A DNA stretch of 64,000 nt from an uncultured Armatimonadota bacterium (GTDB lineage: Bacteria > Armatimonadota > Fimbriimonadia > Fimbriimonadales > Fimbriimonadaceae), in NCBI GenBank assembly GCA_903899015.1, contig CAIUHP010000030.1, positions 55,113 through 119,112 on the forward strand, in the 5' to 3' direction. A program made the translations under genes and the position numbers. Under the pieces are notes generated by a model. It saw only the letters and a list, made by a program, of their open reading frames with translations. It was not told the origin of the DNA and made no database searches. Below, in pieces: positions 1 through 8,836 of the stretch; the first letter of the stretch is position 1, and every line of letters starts with the position of its first letter.

Positions 1-3000
1 CAACAGCTTGTACCGGGACCAGGAACGATCTCATTCACGATGTCTTCGGGAGCGCTCAATTCGGGTGGTACCCCTCAGAACATCGCGCTCAATCCGGCTC
101 AATCAAACTTCGGCTATCTGATTGCCAACCCATTGGCACTCGCTATGCCGGCAGCGAACGGTACTTACGCGGACGCAACTGCGATTGGTCTGTCAGTAAA
201 CCCTTCGGATGCTGAGAACCTAGTTAATGGAAATCCGAAGCTTCCTGGAACAACAAAGCAAGAGAACCTACTTGGTCAAGGAACTCCGATTGCGAACCAC
301 GGTAATTCGGCAAGCGCAAACGTCTTTGTCATCGATCGAACTATGGTCGCGATGAACTCCGGCGATAACCAAGGTCTGACCAATGTTCAGGTAGACCTGA
401 GAAATCTCGGTTGGCAAGGCGGACATCTGGCGATCTACAAGCCCTTGCCTCTTCCTTATTACGCCAACTTCGAAGACTATCCGGATAACTATCCGAATAA
501 CAGCCTTGACTATCCCGACATCCTTAGCGACCAAGTTCAGGTAACCAAGGATCCTAACGGAACTCCTGAGAACCCTCGGTTCAACGGTGTCACCCTTCTG
601 CCGGCGCTCATCAAAGATCCAGTTTCGGGTCAAGTTCGGCCGATGCAACTTGGTGACGATCCAGCAAACCGCGTTCTTCAACCGACACCGTTCGCATTCA
701 CAGTGAACGTGCCGCGGTTCCAACCGGCAAACACGAATGCGCAGGTTTCCAATGCGGGCGCCCTCGTGACAAACTCGGCCGGTGCGTACTTGAACCAAGG
801 TTACATGGGGCGAGCAAAGGTTTATGTCGGAGTTGGCCAAAGTGGATTCTCTGATCCTAGCCAGGTCGATTCCTACCGAAGCTTCAATCTCAGCACATCA
901 GTCGATGTCGATGAGAAGTTGGCGGTCACAACACCTACCGTTGATCTGGGTACTTTGCCCGGTGGAGCAGGATACGATCCGCTGATGCCGGGATCCAATT
1001 ACGATCCTAGCTCGACCGCTTCGCTGACAAGCAGTGTCTTCCAGCCATGGGCGGGTTACTACTCCAAGATCTTCCAACCGTTTACGGTCGTGAATTTGGG
1101 TAACTCGAACTTGCTTAATGTACGAGTTGCAAAAGCCGCTCAGCTACCTCCAACCGGTTCTTCGATTCCGATTTACAACCCATGGGGTTTCTATTCGGAC
1201 TCAAACGACTTGTTAGGTTTTGTGGATGGTTCACTTGACCTTTGGAGCAACATCGATGCTACCTTCGCACCGGAAGGCAGTGGCCCGAATCGAACAGTGG
1301 CCCTTCAGAAGGCCCGTGTATCCGACGTTTCGGGCGCTTCGCTCAATGTGAATCCAATACGACGAGCAAACGCCAATCTTGGAACGACCGGCACGTTCAC
1401 AGTTGCAGGTCAGACGTATCAAGACGTTCTTAACCAGACGGTAGTGGGTGGAGCTTTACGGTATCAACCAGGCCCTCCCGTCATCGGAGTGTCTATTCCT
1501 CTCGGAATGCCCGCTGGTTCTTACTCGAACACAGTGGAAGTGATTGAGAAGAATTCGCTCAATGAAATTTGGCAAGTCTTCAACAACGCGCCAGAAGCTG
1601 CCGCCAATCCTGGATTCACACTGAACTTCAAAGTTCGTGAGTCACAGTTGACGAGCAACTTCACCACTTACTCCGCGCCGATGATCGATAGCGGTGTGAC
1701 TCAACCAAACGCTCTTGCCCCACTTGCATACAGCAATCGGCAACCGACAATGGTTCGAGACCCATTTGGTTCGCTTGTCATGGCCTTTTCGTCGGATCGA
1801 CCAAGTTGGAATTCGGCGCAACCGACCGCGACGACTCAATTAGGTAATTACAGTCTGTACATTGCGACCGTTGGCAACAGCGCCTCGTATAGTTCGACCG
1901 GCATTACAGGAACGCCCGATGCATTCTCGCCGTTAAGTGACCTGAACGCGTTCGTTCCTGCTTCATCTGGACAGTGGTTCCGTCAAGCGATTAGTAACTA
2001 CCCTTCGATGTCTGCCGACGCGTTGTTTGGTAGCCAAACCGGTGAGTCGATTATTGCGGGAACCGTGCAGTACGGTAATCCAAGTTTCCCTCAGTCGGGC
2101 TTGAAGAACCCGTACAACCCAGCGCAAACGTTCAACGCCATGTTGATGGCGTTCACGGGCGATGCTCAAAAGCAGACTCCGAGTGGACGACTAGGCGAAT
2201 CGAAGCTCTTTATGTCGATTCTCACCCTGGCAGGCGGTGGAACAGCAAGCATTACTCCTCAACCGGTCGTTCTTGCTGCAGATCCACAGGTTGCTAAGGG
2301 CAAACCAAGTGTTGTCCAAACAGCCAATGGCGCGATGGTGTTCTATCCGGGAGCTAGCGGCAGTCAATCGAATATCTTCTACACGATCTACGGCAACGGC
2401 GGATCTGGCACTCCTTCGTTCACTGATCCGATCGCATTACCATTCGGTTCTGGATTCCAGTCCGTGTCATCGCCGTCGGCTTCAGCTCGAATTTACAATG
2501 GTACGGGTGAATTCCGACAAACAGGTGGTAGCCCTGTTCAGCAGTTGGCTGCGAACGACAAGATTGTTGAGTTGACCTTTACAGGTCTGCTTCGCGGTCG
2601 GTCCAATCCGGAAGTCTTCTTTGGCAGAATGCGAGTTGATCCCAACGCGCTGGTCGTCGTGGATGACAATGGCTTGGGTGCCAACAATCCGAGTTCAGAC
2701 GGAAATGTATTCCTTGACCTTAACCCAGTTGTCAACGAGTCTTTGACGGCAACAGGTCAATCGGGTCTCTATCGAGCGCTCGGCGTGATGTGGGAGCGAT
2801 CGGGTTCCATCCAGCTCTACCAAGTTCTGAACGGAGCCAGCACCAACCTCATCATTCCAAACACCGCTGCCTTTGATCAGCAGAGTGGATTGATTTCTTG
2901 CGATTCTCGATTGGGTGGCAAGATCTACTTCGATGTCACTCTGGGAACCGTTCGATTCTCCGGTGCGGTGCCAAGCAAGAATGCGGATCTACTCGTTTCG

Positions 3001-3660
3001 TACACGCCGCGATTCTTGAGAATCTCAACTGGCGTCGGACAAGGATATACGAAGGCTACCGGACTCTACGATGCTCGTGAAACCAGCAACGTTCAATACT
3101 GGAGACTCAAGAATGGTGCCCAGGCGACATTCGGCGACGACATCCAGAACGGACGATACGTGTACACGTACAATCGGGCTTCCGGTGGTAGCGGACTTCC
3201 TCCTCGACCATTCCTAAGCACCCTAAGGCTGGGTATTCAACTTGGCTTCCGAATTGCATGTGACAATACGGGAGCACCTCAAGGAGTCGTCGTAACGGGA
3301 GCACGCGGACCCTATCAAATTGATCCTGCGAACGGAAGGATCTACTTCACCGATCTTGACGAGGATAACACCGTAAGCGTCTCCTACTTGGCCCTCCTGG
3401 AAACGGGAACCGGCACCACCACCGTCAATACAGGCAACGTAAGCGTATCGCTCGTAAGAGAGGTTGCTGAGCAGCAGATCATGATTGACAATGCGGTTAA
3501 CGAGTCCGATCTAACGGCATTCCTTGATCCATTCTCGTTCATTAACCAGCGCCGTCCACCACTGATCTGGCTGTTGTGGACAAGCTCAAGATCGGGTGTT
3601 CCCGACGTCTACTTTGAGTCCATTGCTCCTCAATGGTCTCCGGTAAGCGTTAGCAAATAA
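1..3660 (+). CDS. Large secreted/surface protein, 5' end outside window
   Basis: The reading frame is open from base 1, so the first in-frame ATG (base 40) is probably internal and the gene is cut by the window edge. About 1,219 residues are visible, rich in Asn, Ser, Gly, Pro and Thr and poor in Cys, as expected for an exported beta-rich protein. The C-terminal third holds two similar stretches of the type 'G-x-I-Y-F ... V-S-Y' (about residues 970-1010 and 1100-1140), which look like a repeated beta-sandwich unit. I do not recognise a named family. It ends shortly before the pilus operon but is separated from it by a strong hairpin and a promoter, so co-transcription is unlikely. A role at the cell surface is inference from composition only. 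Confidence 0.8.
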   Translation, partial: QQLVPGPGTISFTMSSGALNSGGTPQNIALNPAQSNFGYLIANPLALAMPAANGTYADATAIGLSVNPSDAENLVNGNPKLPGTTKQENLLGQGTPIANHGNSASANVFVIDRTMVAMNSGDNQGLTNVQVDLRNLGWQGGHLAIYKPLPLPYYANFEDYPDNYPNNSLDYPDILSDQVQVTKDPNGTPENPRFNGVTLLPALIKDPVSGQVRPMQLGDDPANRVLQPTPFAFTVNVPRFQPANTNAQVSNAGALVTNSAGAYLNQGYMGRAKVYVGVGQSGFSDPSQVDSYRSFNLSTSVDVDEKLAVTTPTVDLGTLPGGAGYDPLMPGSNYDPSSTASLTSSVFQPWAGYYSKIFQPFTVVNLGNSNLLNVRVAKAAQLPPTGSSIPIYNPWGFYSDSNDLLGFVDGSLDLWSNIDATFAPEGSGPNRTVALQKARVSDVSGASLNVNPIRRANANLGTTGTFTVAGQTYQDVLNQTVVGGALRYQPGPPVIGVSIPLGMPAGSYSNTVEVIEKNSLNEIWQVFNNAPEAAANPGFTLNFKVRESQLTSNFTTYSAPMIDSGVTQPNALAPLAYSNRQPTMVRDPFGSLVMAFSSDRPSWNSAQPTATTQLGNYSLYIATVGNSASYSSTGITGTPDAFSPLSDLNAFVPASSGQWFRQAISNYPSMSADALFGSQTGESIIAGTVQYGNPSFPQSGLKNPYNPAQTFNAMLMAFTGDAQKQTPSGRLGESKLFMSILTLAGGGTASITPQPVVLAADPQVAKGKPSVVQTANGAMVFYPGASGSQSNIFYTIYGNGGSGTPSFTDPIALPFGSGFQSVSSPSASARIYNGTGEFRQTGGSPVQQLAANDKIVELTFTGLLRGRSNPEVFFGRMRVDPNALVVVDDNGLGANNPSSDGNVFLDLNPVVNESLTATGQSGLYRALGVMWERSGSIQLYQVLNGASTNLIIPNTAAFDQQSGLISCDSRLGGKIYFDVTLGTVRFSGAVPSKNADLLVSYTPRFLRISTGVGQGYTKATGLYDARETSNVQYWRLKNGAQATFGDDIQNGRYVYTYNRASGGSGLPPRPFLSTLRLGIQLGFRIACDNTGAPQGVVVTGARGPYQIDPANGRIYFTDLDEDNTVSVSYLALLETGTGTTTVNTGNVSVSLVREVAEQQIMIDNAVNESDLTAFLDPFSFINQRRPPLIWLLWTSSRSGVPDVYFESIAPQWSPVSVSK

Positions 3661-3677
3661 ATCGGGAACATTCACAA

Positions 3678-3723
3678 GAAAATTTCCGCTTCCCTAATGA
3701 AAATTAGAGAAGCGGAAATTTTC
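3678..3723 (+). terminator. Strong hairpin terminator after the large surface gene
   Basis: A 21-bp stem (3678-3698 against 3703-3723, one mismatch) closed by a GAAA tetraloop, starting 18 bases after the stop codon. The 3' arm ends in AAATTTTC and is followed by ATTTTGG, a weak T tract. Confidence 0.8.
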
Positions 3724-4075
3724 ATTTTGGGGCTCTTCTAGACTCCCTAATTCAGTTTTCTTTTGTTTAGATGACTTGAAGTGCTGTTTCTACTCATGAA
3801 CGAGTAAACGGTTACATCCATTCCTGAACAGATTGTGGAGATCGCGGTAGTCAATCACGTTTCTCGCATGTTTTTTCCTGTAAACTTGTATCTAAGCGAA
3901 CACCATCGGACAGGGCCAGACTGAAAGGTTAGCCGTGAAAGAAGTGTACGGATAAGGTCTTCAGAGTCGTTTTCGAAGCTAGAGTGTGAAGATTCGCACC
4001 TCAGCAACGAAAGTTGCGAACTGAATGACTTACCGTGTCCGTCTCTTCAGGGAGTCTGATAGGCGGTTTTGCTTG
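3724..4075. other. Gene-free stretch upstream of pilM with two small hairpins
   Basis: No convincing ORF on either strand. Two adjacent small hairpins are visible: 3984-3999 (6-bp stem with one G-T pair) and 4004-4017 (GCAAC stem, GAAA tetraloop). They lie upstream of the predicted pilM promoter, so they would not be in the pil leader unless an earlier promoter is used. I could not match the stretch to tRNA, tmRNA, SRP RNA, RNase P RNA or a riboswitch by eye. It may be plain regulatory DNA or an unassigned small RNA. Confidence 0.4.
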
Positions 4076-4103
4076 TTGACAGCATCCTGGGACCGATGAT
4101 AAG
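4076..4103 (+). promoter_or_regulatory. Predicted sigma-70-type promoter of the pil operon
   Basis: A perfect -35 TTGACA (4076-4081), a 16-bp spacer and a -10-like GATAAG (4098-4103). Transcription would start near 4110. The ATG at 4104 would then fall on the -10 edge, which is one reason to place the pilM start at 4137. Confidence 0.6.
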
Positions 4104-4136
4104 ATGGTCTCCAGAAAGGGAAGGGATAGTTACCTA

Positions 4137-5444
4137 ATGGCCAAAAAGCTAAGTAGCGCGCTCGGCATCGATATCGGCAGTCAGAAAATAAAAGTTTGTG
4201 AGATCCGTTCCCAAGGCCGAGGTGAACCAGTCGTCACGGCGCTCGGAATCATTGATACTCCGGAAGGAGCAGTGGATCACACAGGCGTTTACAACAGTGA
4301 CGCCGTAGGTCAAGCGCTTCGTCAAGTTTTATCGCAAAGCGGAGCATCAAGCTCGCAAGCGATCATTTCAGTCGCGGGTCAGGCAAGTGTTCTTGTCCGA
4401 ACGCTTGAGGTTCCAAAAATGAACCCGGCTGAATTGAAGGAGCACATGCAGTGGGAGATCAACCGAAACATCCCATTTGCAGAAAGCACGATCGTAAGTG
4501 ATTTCCGTCCTTTGGGAGGAGATGATCCAAATTCTCCAAACATGGACGTTGTAATGGCGATTGCGCCACAGAGCGCGATTGACACGATGATCGCTTGCGT
4601 CAAGAAGGCTGGCAAGAGCACCAATGCTATCGATGTAGAGCCGCTAAGCATGGCTCGATCGATTCAGAAGAGCTATGACGACATTCTAGCTGGCAAGACA
4701 GTCTGCATGGTCGATATCGGCCACAAGACGACTTCGATCAATATCTACCACGGTGATCGTCTTTTGATGCCTCGCCAGGTACCGGTCGGTGGTGAACTGT
4801 TCACGAAGGCGATTGCGGATGCGTTTGCGATCAGCATTCCAGAAGCCGAAGCCATGAAGTTGGAAAGTGCAAGCATTCCAGAGTGGGCTGGTCCTACTGG
4901 GGATGCGATGGATCCATTTGGAGATTCTGGGATTACCGCTGGTTTCCAAGCATACAATCCATTTGCAGATGATCCCCTTCCTTATACGGCACCAGCTGAC
5001 GCATCTACAAATCCGTTTGCTGATCCAGCGCCATTCAGTGATCCATCTGCGGATCCAGAGGCTTCTGACGATTTGCCTTCATTTGATGCAATTCCAGAGC
5101 CTGCAGCACATACGCCTGCACCGGTAGATAACACGCCAGCGGGCAGGATCTTCACTGCAATCGCTCCGATCCTGGAAGAGTTCGTTTCGGAAGTTCGTCG
5201 ATCCATTGACTACTATCGCAGCCGCGGTGGAGATGTTGACGCGGTCGAACTTTGTGGTGGTGGCGCGAAGCTGGTTGGCTTAAACGCATACCTAACGAAG
5301 TCGCTCGGAATTGAGTGTGACTCTTACGATCCTCTGCGTCGTCTGAATTTAAACGTTCGTAAAATGGCCCCGACTTTTGTCGAGGACCATAAGCAGGAAT
5401 TCGCTGTCGCCGTAGGCAACGGCCTCCACATCTTCTTCGACTAA
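4137..5444 (+). CDS. pilM: Type IV pilus assembly protein PilM
   Basis: PilM is an actin-like cytoplasmic ATPase-fold protein that binds the N-terminal tail of PilN and couples the cytoplasmic and periplasmic parts of the pilus machine. The phosphate-binding signature GIDIGSQKIKV is at the N terminus, the second Asp-containing loop is MVDIGHKTTS and the adenosine motif is ELCGGGAKLVG. From ATG 4137 the protein has 435 residues, longer than the usual 350 or so. The excess is a Pro/Asp/Ala-rich insert at about residues 246-335 with repeated NPFADD/DPFGD-like units. Start 4137 is preferred over the in-frame ATG 4104 because the promoter -10 overlaps 4104 and an AAGGGA purine stretch precedes 4137. 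First gene of the pil operon; pilN begins 4 bases after its stop. Confidence 0.9.
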   Translation: MAKKLSSALGIDIGSQKIKVCEIRSQGRGEPVVTALGIIDTPEGAVDHTGVYNSDAVGQALRQVLSQSGASSSQAIISVAGQASVLVRTLEVPKMNPAELKEHMQWEINRNIPFAESTIVSDFRPLGGDDPNSPNMDVVMAIAPQSAIDTMIACVKKAGKSTNAIDVEPLSMARSIQKSYDDILAGKTVCMVDIGHKTTSINIYHGDRLLMPRQVPVGGELFTKAIADAFAISIPEAEAMKLESASIPEWAGPTGDAMDPFGDSGITAGFQAYNPFADDPLPYTAPADASTNPFADPAPFSDPSADPEASDDLPSFDAIPEPAAHTPAPVDNTPAGRIFTAIAPILEEFVSEVRRSIDYYRSRGGDVDAVELCGGGAKLVGLNAYLTKSLGIECDSYDPLRRLNLNVRKMAPTFVEDHKQEFAVAVGNGLHIFFD

Positions 5445-5448
5445 AAGC

Positions 5449-6384
5449 ATGAAGCTAAACCTACTGCCAACAACGGTCTCGAAAGGCAAGCAAGCCAAAT
5501 CTGGCATATTCTTGTCCGCCCTTATAGCCATCGTGGGTGCTATCGTTGCGATATTCGTCTCGACGTCGTCGTCCAAAGCTTTGGCGACTGCACGTCAGGA
5601 TTACGAAGATTCGCGCGGTCCTGCGGAGGCTGCTGCTGCCAAAGCGGCAGAAGCCGATACAATTTTAAATGCACCTGGTTCCGTTGCGTTGATTCGCGAT
5701 GCCAGGCTCGCGGAGGCAATGGATAAGCATAATGATGTCTATCCTGACCTCTACGAGGGGCTAAAGCCATACATTCCCTCATTCTTCCGAGTGAACAGTA
5801 TGTTTGCGACCCCAGCTGCTCCGGATTCTTCAACGATTACTCTGGTAGGAACCATCAAGACCTATCAGCAATATGCTGACTTGATGCTTGCCTTCTCTCG
5901 ATATCCCGGACTAGTCTCGGTTGGTCGAGCTGGATACCAGACGAACGATGAGATCGTTCCTAATCTCAGCCCTGTAGACCAGTTGGGAACGCCTCACAAG
6001 CCGACCGATGGGCCGGTACCTGAGGATAAGCTTGAGCGCTTAACCTACTTCCAGTCCCAAGTGCAGCCTCAGGGCTACACAGGCATTGGCAACTTTGGAA
6101 GTGGAACCGATAGCACTCGAGGGGCAATGCCTGACTACTCGTTGGTAACGGTTACCCTGACAACCACTAAGAACCTAATGGTGCCCCTGCCTAAGTCGAC
6201 ACTCTCGTCCAGTGGCTCAACAACGAGCGCAACTGGCGGCGGAGCTGGATCCGGGCTGCCCCCAGGAGGTCCTGGGGGTGCTGGTGCTCGTGGTGCAGGA
6301 GCCGGCGCTCCTCCGTCTCAAGACGATACAACGACCAAAACTACCGGAAAGGGCAAGAAGGGCTCTGACGATAGCGGAGACTAG
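5449..6384 (+). CDS. pilN: PilN-like pilus assembly inner-membrane protein
   Basis: The product has 311 residues and starts MKLNLLP, matching the conserved (I/L)NLLP peptide by which PilN docks into PilM. One transmembrane helix follows (about residues 19-41), then an Ala/Lys-rich probable coiled coil and a periplasmic alpha/beta domain (about 95-160), the usual PilN layout. The last 60 or so residues are unusual: a Gly/Ala/Pro-rich tail from about residue 253 that ends in a charged KGKKGSDD patch. PilN pairs with PilO to form the periplasmic alignment complex. It is followed 11 bases later by the PilO-like gene. The family call rests on motif, topology and position; sequence conservation is otherwise low. 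Confidence 0.8.
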   Translation: MKLNLLPTTVSKGKQAKSGIFLSALIAIVGAIVAIFVSTSSSKALATARQDYEDSRGPAEAAAAKAAEADTILNAPGSVALIRDARLAEAMDKHNDVYPDLYEGLKPYIPSFFRVNSMFATPAAPDSSTITLVGTIKTYQQYADLMLAFSRYPGLVSVGRAGYQTNDEIVPNLSPVDQLGTPHKPTDGPVPEDKLERLTYFQSQVQPQGYTGIGNFGSGTDSTRGAMPDYSLVTVTLTTTKNLMVPLPKSTLSSSGSTTSATGGGAGSGLPPGGPGGAGARGAGAGAPPSQDDTTTKTTGKGKKGSDDSGD

Positions 6385-6395
6385 GAAACGAAATT

Positions 6396-7241
6396 ATGAA
6401 ATTAGGCCGCTTTGCAATTCTCATGATCGGAATCCTAATCTGTGTAGGATTCTTGAGCTGGGGCATTTTCTATCAGATGATGCCTAACAATAAGGAAATC
6501 GCCATGCTTGAAAAGGCGACTGCGGACAACAAAGATCAGGCCGCGCTAATGCCAAAGGCAAAAATGCGACGTGAAGAAGCCGTGAAGATGGTGGAAGCCA
6601 AGGCTGCCGAGTGGGCAAAGACCGTTGCCTTGCGAACGCCGAATACTTCGGTCCGCGATGGAGGCATTGACCTCTCAATCGATCCTTGGCAGTTAATGGT
6701 CGAGACTCCTAGATTTAGGAATGCGATCCAGCAAGCAGTTAATACTCAAGTCAAGAAAGGTGGCGTTAAAGTTGTTAATGGGCCAGCGGTTCCGCTAGTC
6801 GATACGACACAACCTGCCAATCAACTGCTAGCAAGCTTCTTCAACTACCCGGCAATTCCGTTCCCAGTCGTTATTTTTGACTTCGGTACAGTCACCGTGC
6901 AGGGAACTTATAAGCAAATCATGGACAATGTTCGCGCTTATAAGACAATGCCGCACTATTTGGCCGTCGCAGACGGTCTAAGAATTGACGGTACATCACC
7001 GAACCTAACCGGAACTTACAACTTGACAATCGTTGGGTTCATCCGAGCTAAGAAGATTGCTCCGGCTGTAAACGAAGGTGCGGCCGCAGCCGCAACGGGT
7101 GGCTTTGGAGGCGCTGGCGGCTTCCCCGGTGGCCCAGGAGGTCCTGGCGGATTTGGTGGACCCGGCGGAGCTGGCCGAGGTGCCGGTGCTCGCGGTGGCG
7201 GTAACGGACCTTCAATGTCCAAGGCACAGGCAGGCTCTTAG
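6396..7241 (+). CDS. pilO: PilO-like pilus assembly inner-membrane protein
   Basis: A 281-residue protein with an N-terminal transmembrane segment (about residues 6-26, ILMIGILICVGFLSWGIF), a Lys/Ala/Glu-rich helical stretch and a ferredoxin-like periplasmic region. This matches the topology of PilO, the partner of PilN. From about residue 226 there is a Gly-rich tail of some 55 residues with GGPGG and GFGG repeats. Position between pilN and the PilP-like lipoprotein supports the call, but primary sequence similarity to PilO is weak by eye. Good purine-rich AGGAAA stands ahead of the start. Confidence 0.7.
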   Translation: MKLGRFAILMIGILICVGFLSWGIFYQMMPNNKEIAMLEKATADNKDQAALMPKAKMRREEAVKMVEAKAAEWAKTVALRTPNTSVRDGGIDLSIDPWQLMVETPRFRNAIQQAVNTQVKKGGVKVVNGPAVPLVDTTQPANQLLASFFNYPAIPFPVVIFDFGTVTVQGTYKQIMDNVRAYKTMPHYLAVADGLRIDGTSPNLTGTYNLTIVGFIRAKKIAPAVNEGAAAAATGGFGGAGGFPGGPGGPGGFGGPGGAGRGAGARGGGNGPSMSKAQAGS

Positions 7242-7252
7242 GAATGCTAGTC

Positions 7253-8032
7253 ATGGGTAAGAAAAACAAGTTCATGAACAACACGATTCTTCTAGGTACG
7301 CGTAGTTCGATCCGAGCTCTAGCACTTAGTGCCATTGTCGTTGCTGCGTTTGGTTGCGGTGGTGGAAACGCTGGTTCTTCATCAAGCGCGTCGCCAAGCG
7401 TTAGCACTCCCACTGCGGTGGCTTATACACCGAAGAGTGTGGATGCGGGTGTTCCCGTTGATCGATCTACCGATACAAAGCCTCATGCAGCACTTGTGGC
7501 CGCATCATCAAGATTTGGCTATCGTGCCGATCCCTTCTCATTGACGAAGGAAGAGCAGGCGTACGATCATCAGCAGGAATCAGAGCGCGTTATCTCTTCG
7601 ATGGGTGGCTTTACCGTTGACTTCGAGCAGAAAGAAGACAAAACTGAAGATGTCGTACCTGAGGAGCCACAGCCTTATCGCCGATTAGCTGGAATCGTAG
7701 TTGGAGACTCAGTACTCGCAATTATTGATATGGGTAACGGTCGTCCGGTTGAGATCATTCGACCAGGAATGAAGATTCCTGACACCGAGTGGACAGTTGT
7801 GTCGATCGACCAGGACAAAGCAGTTCTCCATCGAGATGGTCCTAATCGACCTCACACGGTAACCGTGCGACTCGAGAGCCCACCTGCTGGCGTTGGCGGT
7901 GCCACTGGTTTCGGTGGTGGCGGCCAGTTTGGCGGTCCTGGTGCACCTGGCCCTGGTGGCGCTGGTAGAGGTCCCCGTGCAGGCGGCGTCTCAAGCTCAG
8001 GCGGGGGAAGCCCGACTAATGCTGGTAACTAA
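7253..8032 (+). CDS. pilP: PilP-like pilus lipoprotein
   Basis: From ATG 7253 the product has 259 residues. An N-terminal hydrophobic signal ends in a lipobox (AFGC), so it should be a lipoprotein. The central region (about 130-200) contains VGDSVLAIIDMG and IRPGMKIPDTEWTVVSI, a small beta-domain of the kind in PilP, the lipoprotein that links PilN/PilO to the secretin PilQ. The C-terminal 50 residues are Gly-rich. An in-frame ATG at 7244 is also possible, but AGGA at 7240-7243 is at a good distance only for 7253; ATG 7274 would still leave the signal intact. Confidence 0.7.
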   Translation: MGKKNKFMNNTILLGTRSSIRALALSAIVVAAFGCGGGNAGSSSSASPSVSTPTAVAYTPKSVDAGVPVDRSTDTKPHAALVAASSRFGYRADPFSLTKEEQAYDHQQESERVISSMGGFTVDFEQKEDKTEDVVPEEPQPYRRLAGIVVGDSVLAIIDMGNGRPVEIIRPGMKIPDTEWTVVSIDQDKAVLHRDGPNRPHTVTVRLESPPAGVGGATGFGGGGQFGGPGAPGPGGAGRGPRAGGVSSSGGGSPTNAGN

Positions 8033-8107
8033 ATGAATCAGCACACACGTTTTGAAAACAATGAATCGGTAATGGATTGGGCCTTCTGTAGGTTCAGAGG
8101 TAAAAGA

Positions 8108-8800
8108 ATGAAAACAACGATGAAACTCGCTATGAGCGTTGCATTCGGCATTTTCTTGCTGGGTGCTATGCCGTCGGTTGCCTCGGCTCAGGAGGACATT
8201 TCTCAAAAACAGATTTCGTCTTTAGAGTTGGAGCAAGCCGATGTACGGGAAGCCCTAAGGGCACTGTTTAAGAACGTTAACGTTTCTTACTCAATCGCTC
8301 CTGAAGTTCAGGGTCCTATCACTGTCAGCTTGAAGAATGTAACCTTCGAGACTGCTCTTCAAAACGTTCTCCGTCAAGTAGATGCGACTTACCGCATCGA
8401 AGCTGGCGTGTATGAGATCGTCAAGAAAGCGGAGAGCATCGGTCCAAACCAGAAGACCGAAACCGACACCAAACCGGTTGACACAAAGATCATTCGAAGA
8501 ATCAAGATTCGCTCGGCAGATCCTGCCTTCATTGCGATGATGCTCGGTTCTAAAGAAGGCAATCAGAATTACGACGTAGCTCCTGAGAGAAGCACTCTCA
8601 ATAAGACACAAGCTGCCGGTGGCGGTGGTGGTGGTCTCGGCGGCGGCGGTATGGGTGGTGGCGGTATGGGCGGCGGTGGCTTCGGCGGCGGCGGCATGGG
8701 CGGCGGCGGCATGGGCGGCGGCGGCATGAGCGGCGGCGGCATGGGCGGCGGTGGTGGTATGAGCGGCGGCGGTGGCGGTCGTGGCGGCTTCGGCGGCTAA
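8108..8800 (+). CDS. STN-domain protein with glycine/methionine-rich tail
   Basis: 230 residues from ATG 8108, which follows AGAGG at 8096-8100; the longer frame opening at 8033 has no signal-like start. There is a signal peptide ending ASAQ, then an STN (secretin/TonB short N-terminal) domain of about 80 residues with the typical pattern 'l-e-q-A-D-V-R-E-A-L-R-A-L' and 'V-T-F-E-T-A-L-Q-N-V-L'. From residue 171 to the end the protein is nearly all GGGM/GGGG. It resembles the N-terminal module of a secretin split off as its own protein directly upstream of pilQ, and presumably sits in the periplasm against the secretin. The function is inferred. Confidence 0.75.
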   Translation: MKTTMKLAMSVAFGIFLLGAMPSVASAQEDISQKQISSLELEQADVREALRALFKNVNVSYSIAPEVQGPITVSLKNVTFETALQNVLRQVDATYRIEAGVYEIVKKAESIGPNQKTETDTKPVDTKIIRRIKIRSADPAFIAMMLGSKEGNQNYDVAPERSTLNKTQAAGGGGGGLGGGGMGGGGMGGGGFGGGGMGGGGMGGGGMSGGGMGGGGGMSGGGGGRGGFGG

Positions 8801-8836
8801 TCGTTGGGTCAACTTAGAGGGTTTATGAGGATAGAA

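Noticed and set aside
268..840. 190-codon minus-strand frame inside the large surface gene
   Set aside because: Antisense to a continuous 1,200-codon frame with better composition; Cys- and Arg-rich product typical of shadow frames.
3890..4040. Possible cyclic-di-GMP riboswitch or other known RNA before pilM
   Set aside because: Such switches often precede pilus genes, but I could not find the conserved core, and the region lies upstream of the best promoter.
7016..7222. Minus-strand Pro-rich frame opposite the PilO tail
   Set aside because: Antisense image of a Gly-rich coding repeat; no ribosome binding site or domain.
8291..8812. Minus-strand frame full of Ala-His repeats opposite the STN protein's tail
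   Set aside because: It is the complement of the GGC/GGT repeat that encodes the Gly/Met tail; such repeats open all frames. No start signal, and the plus frame has a clear STN domain.
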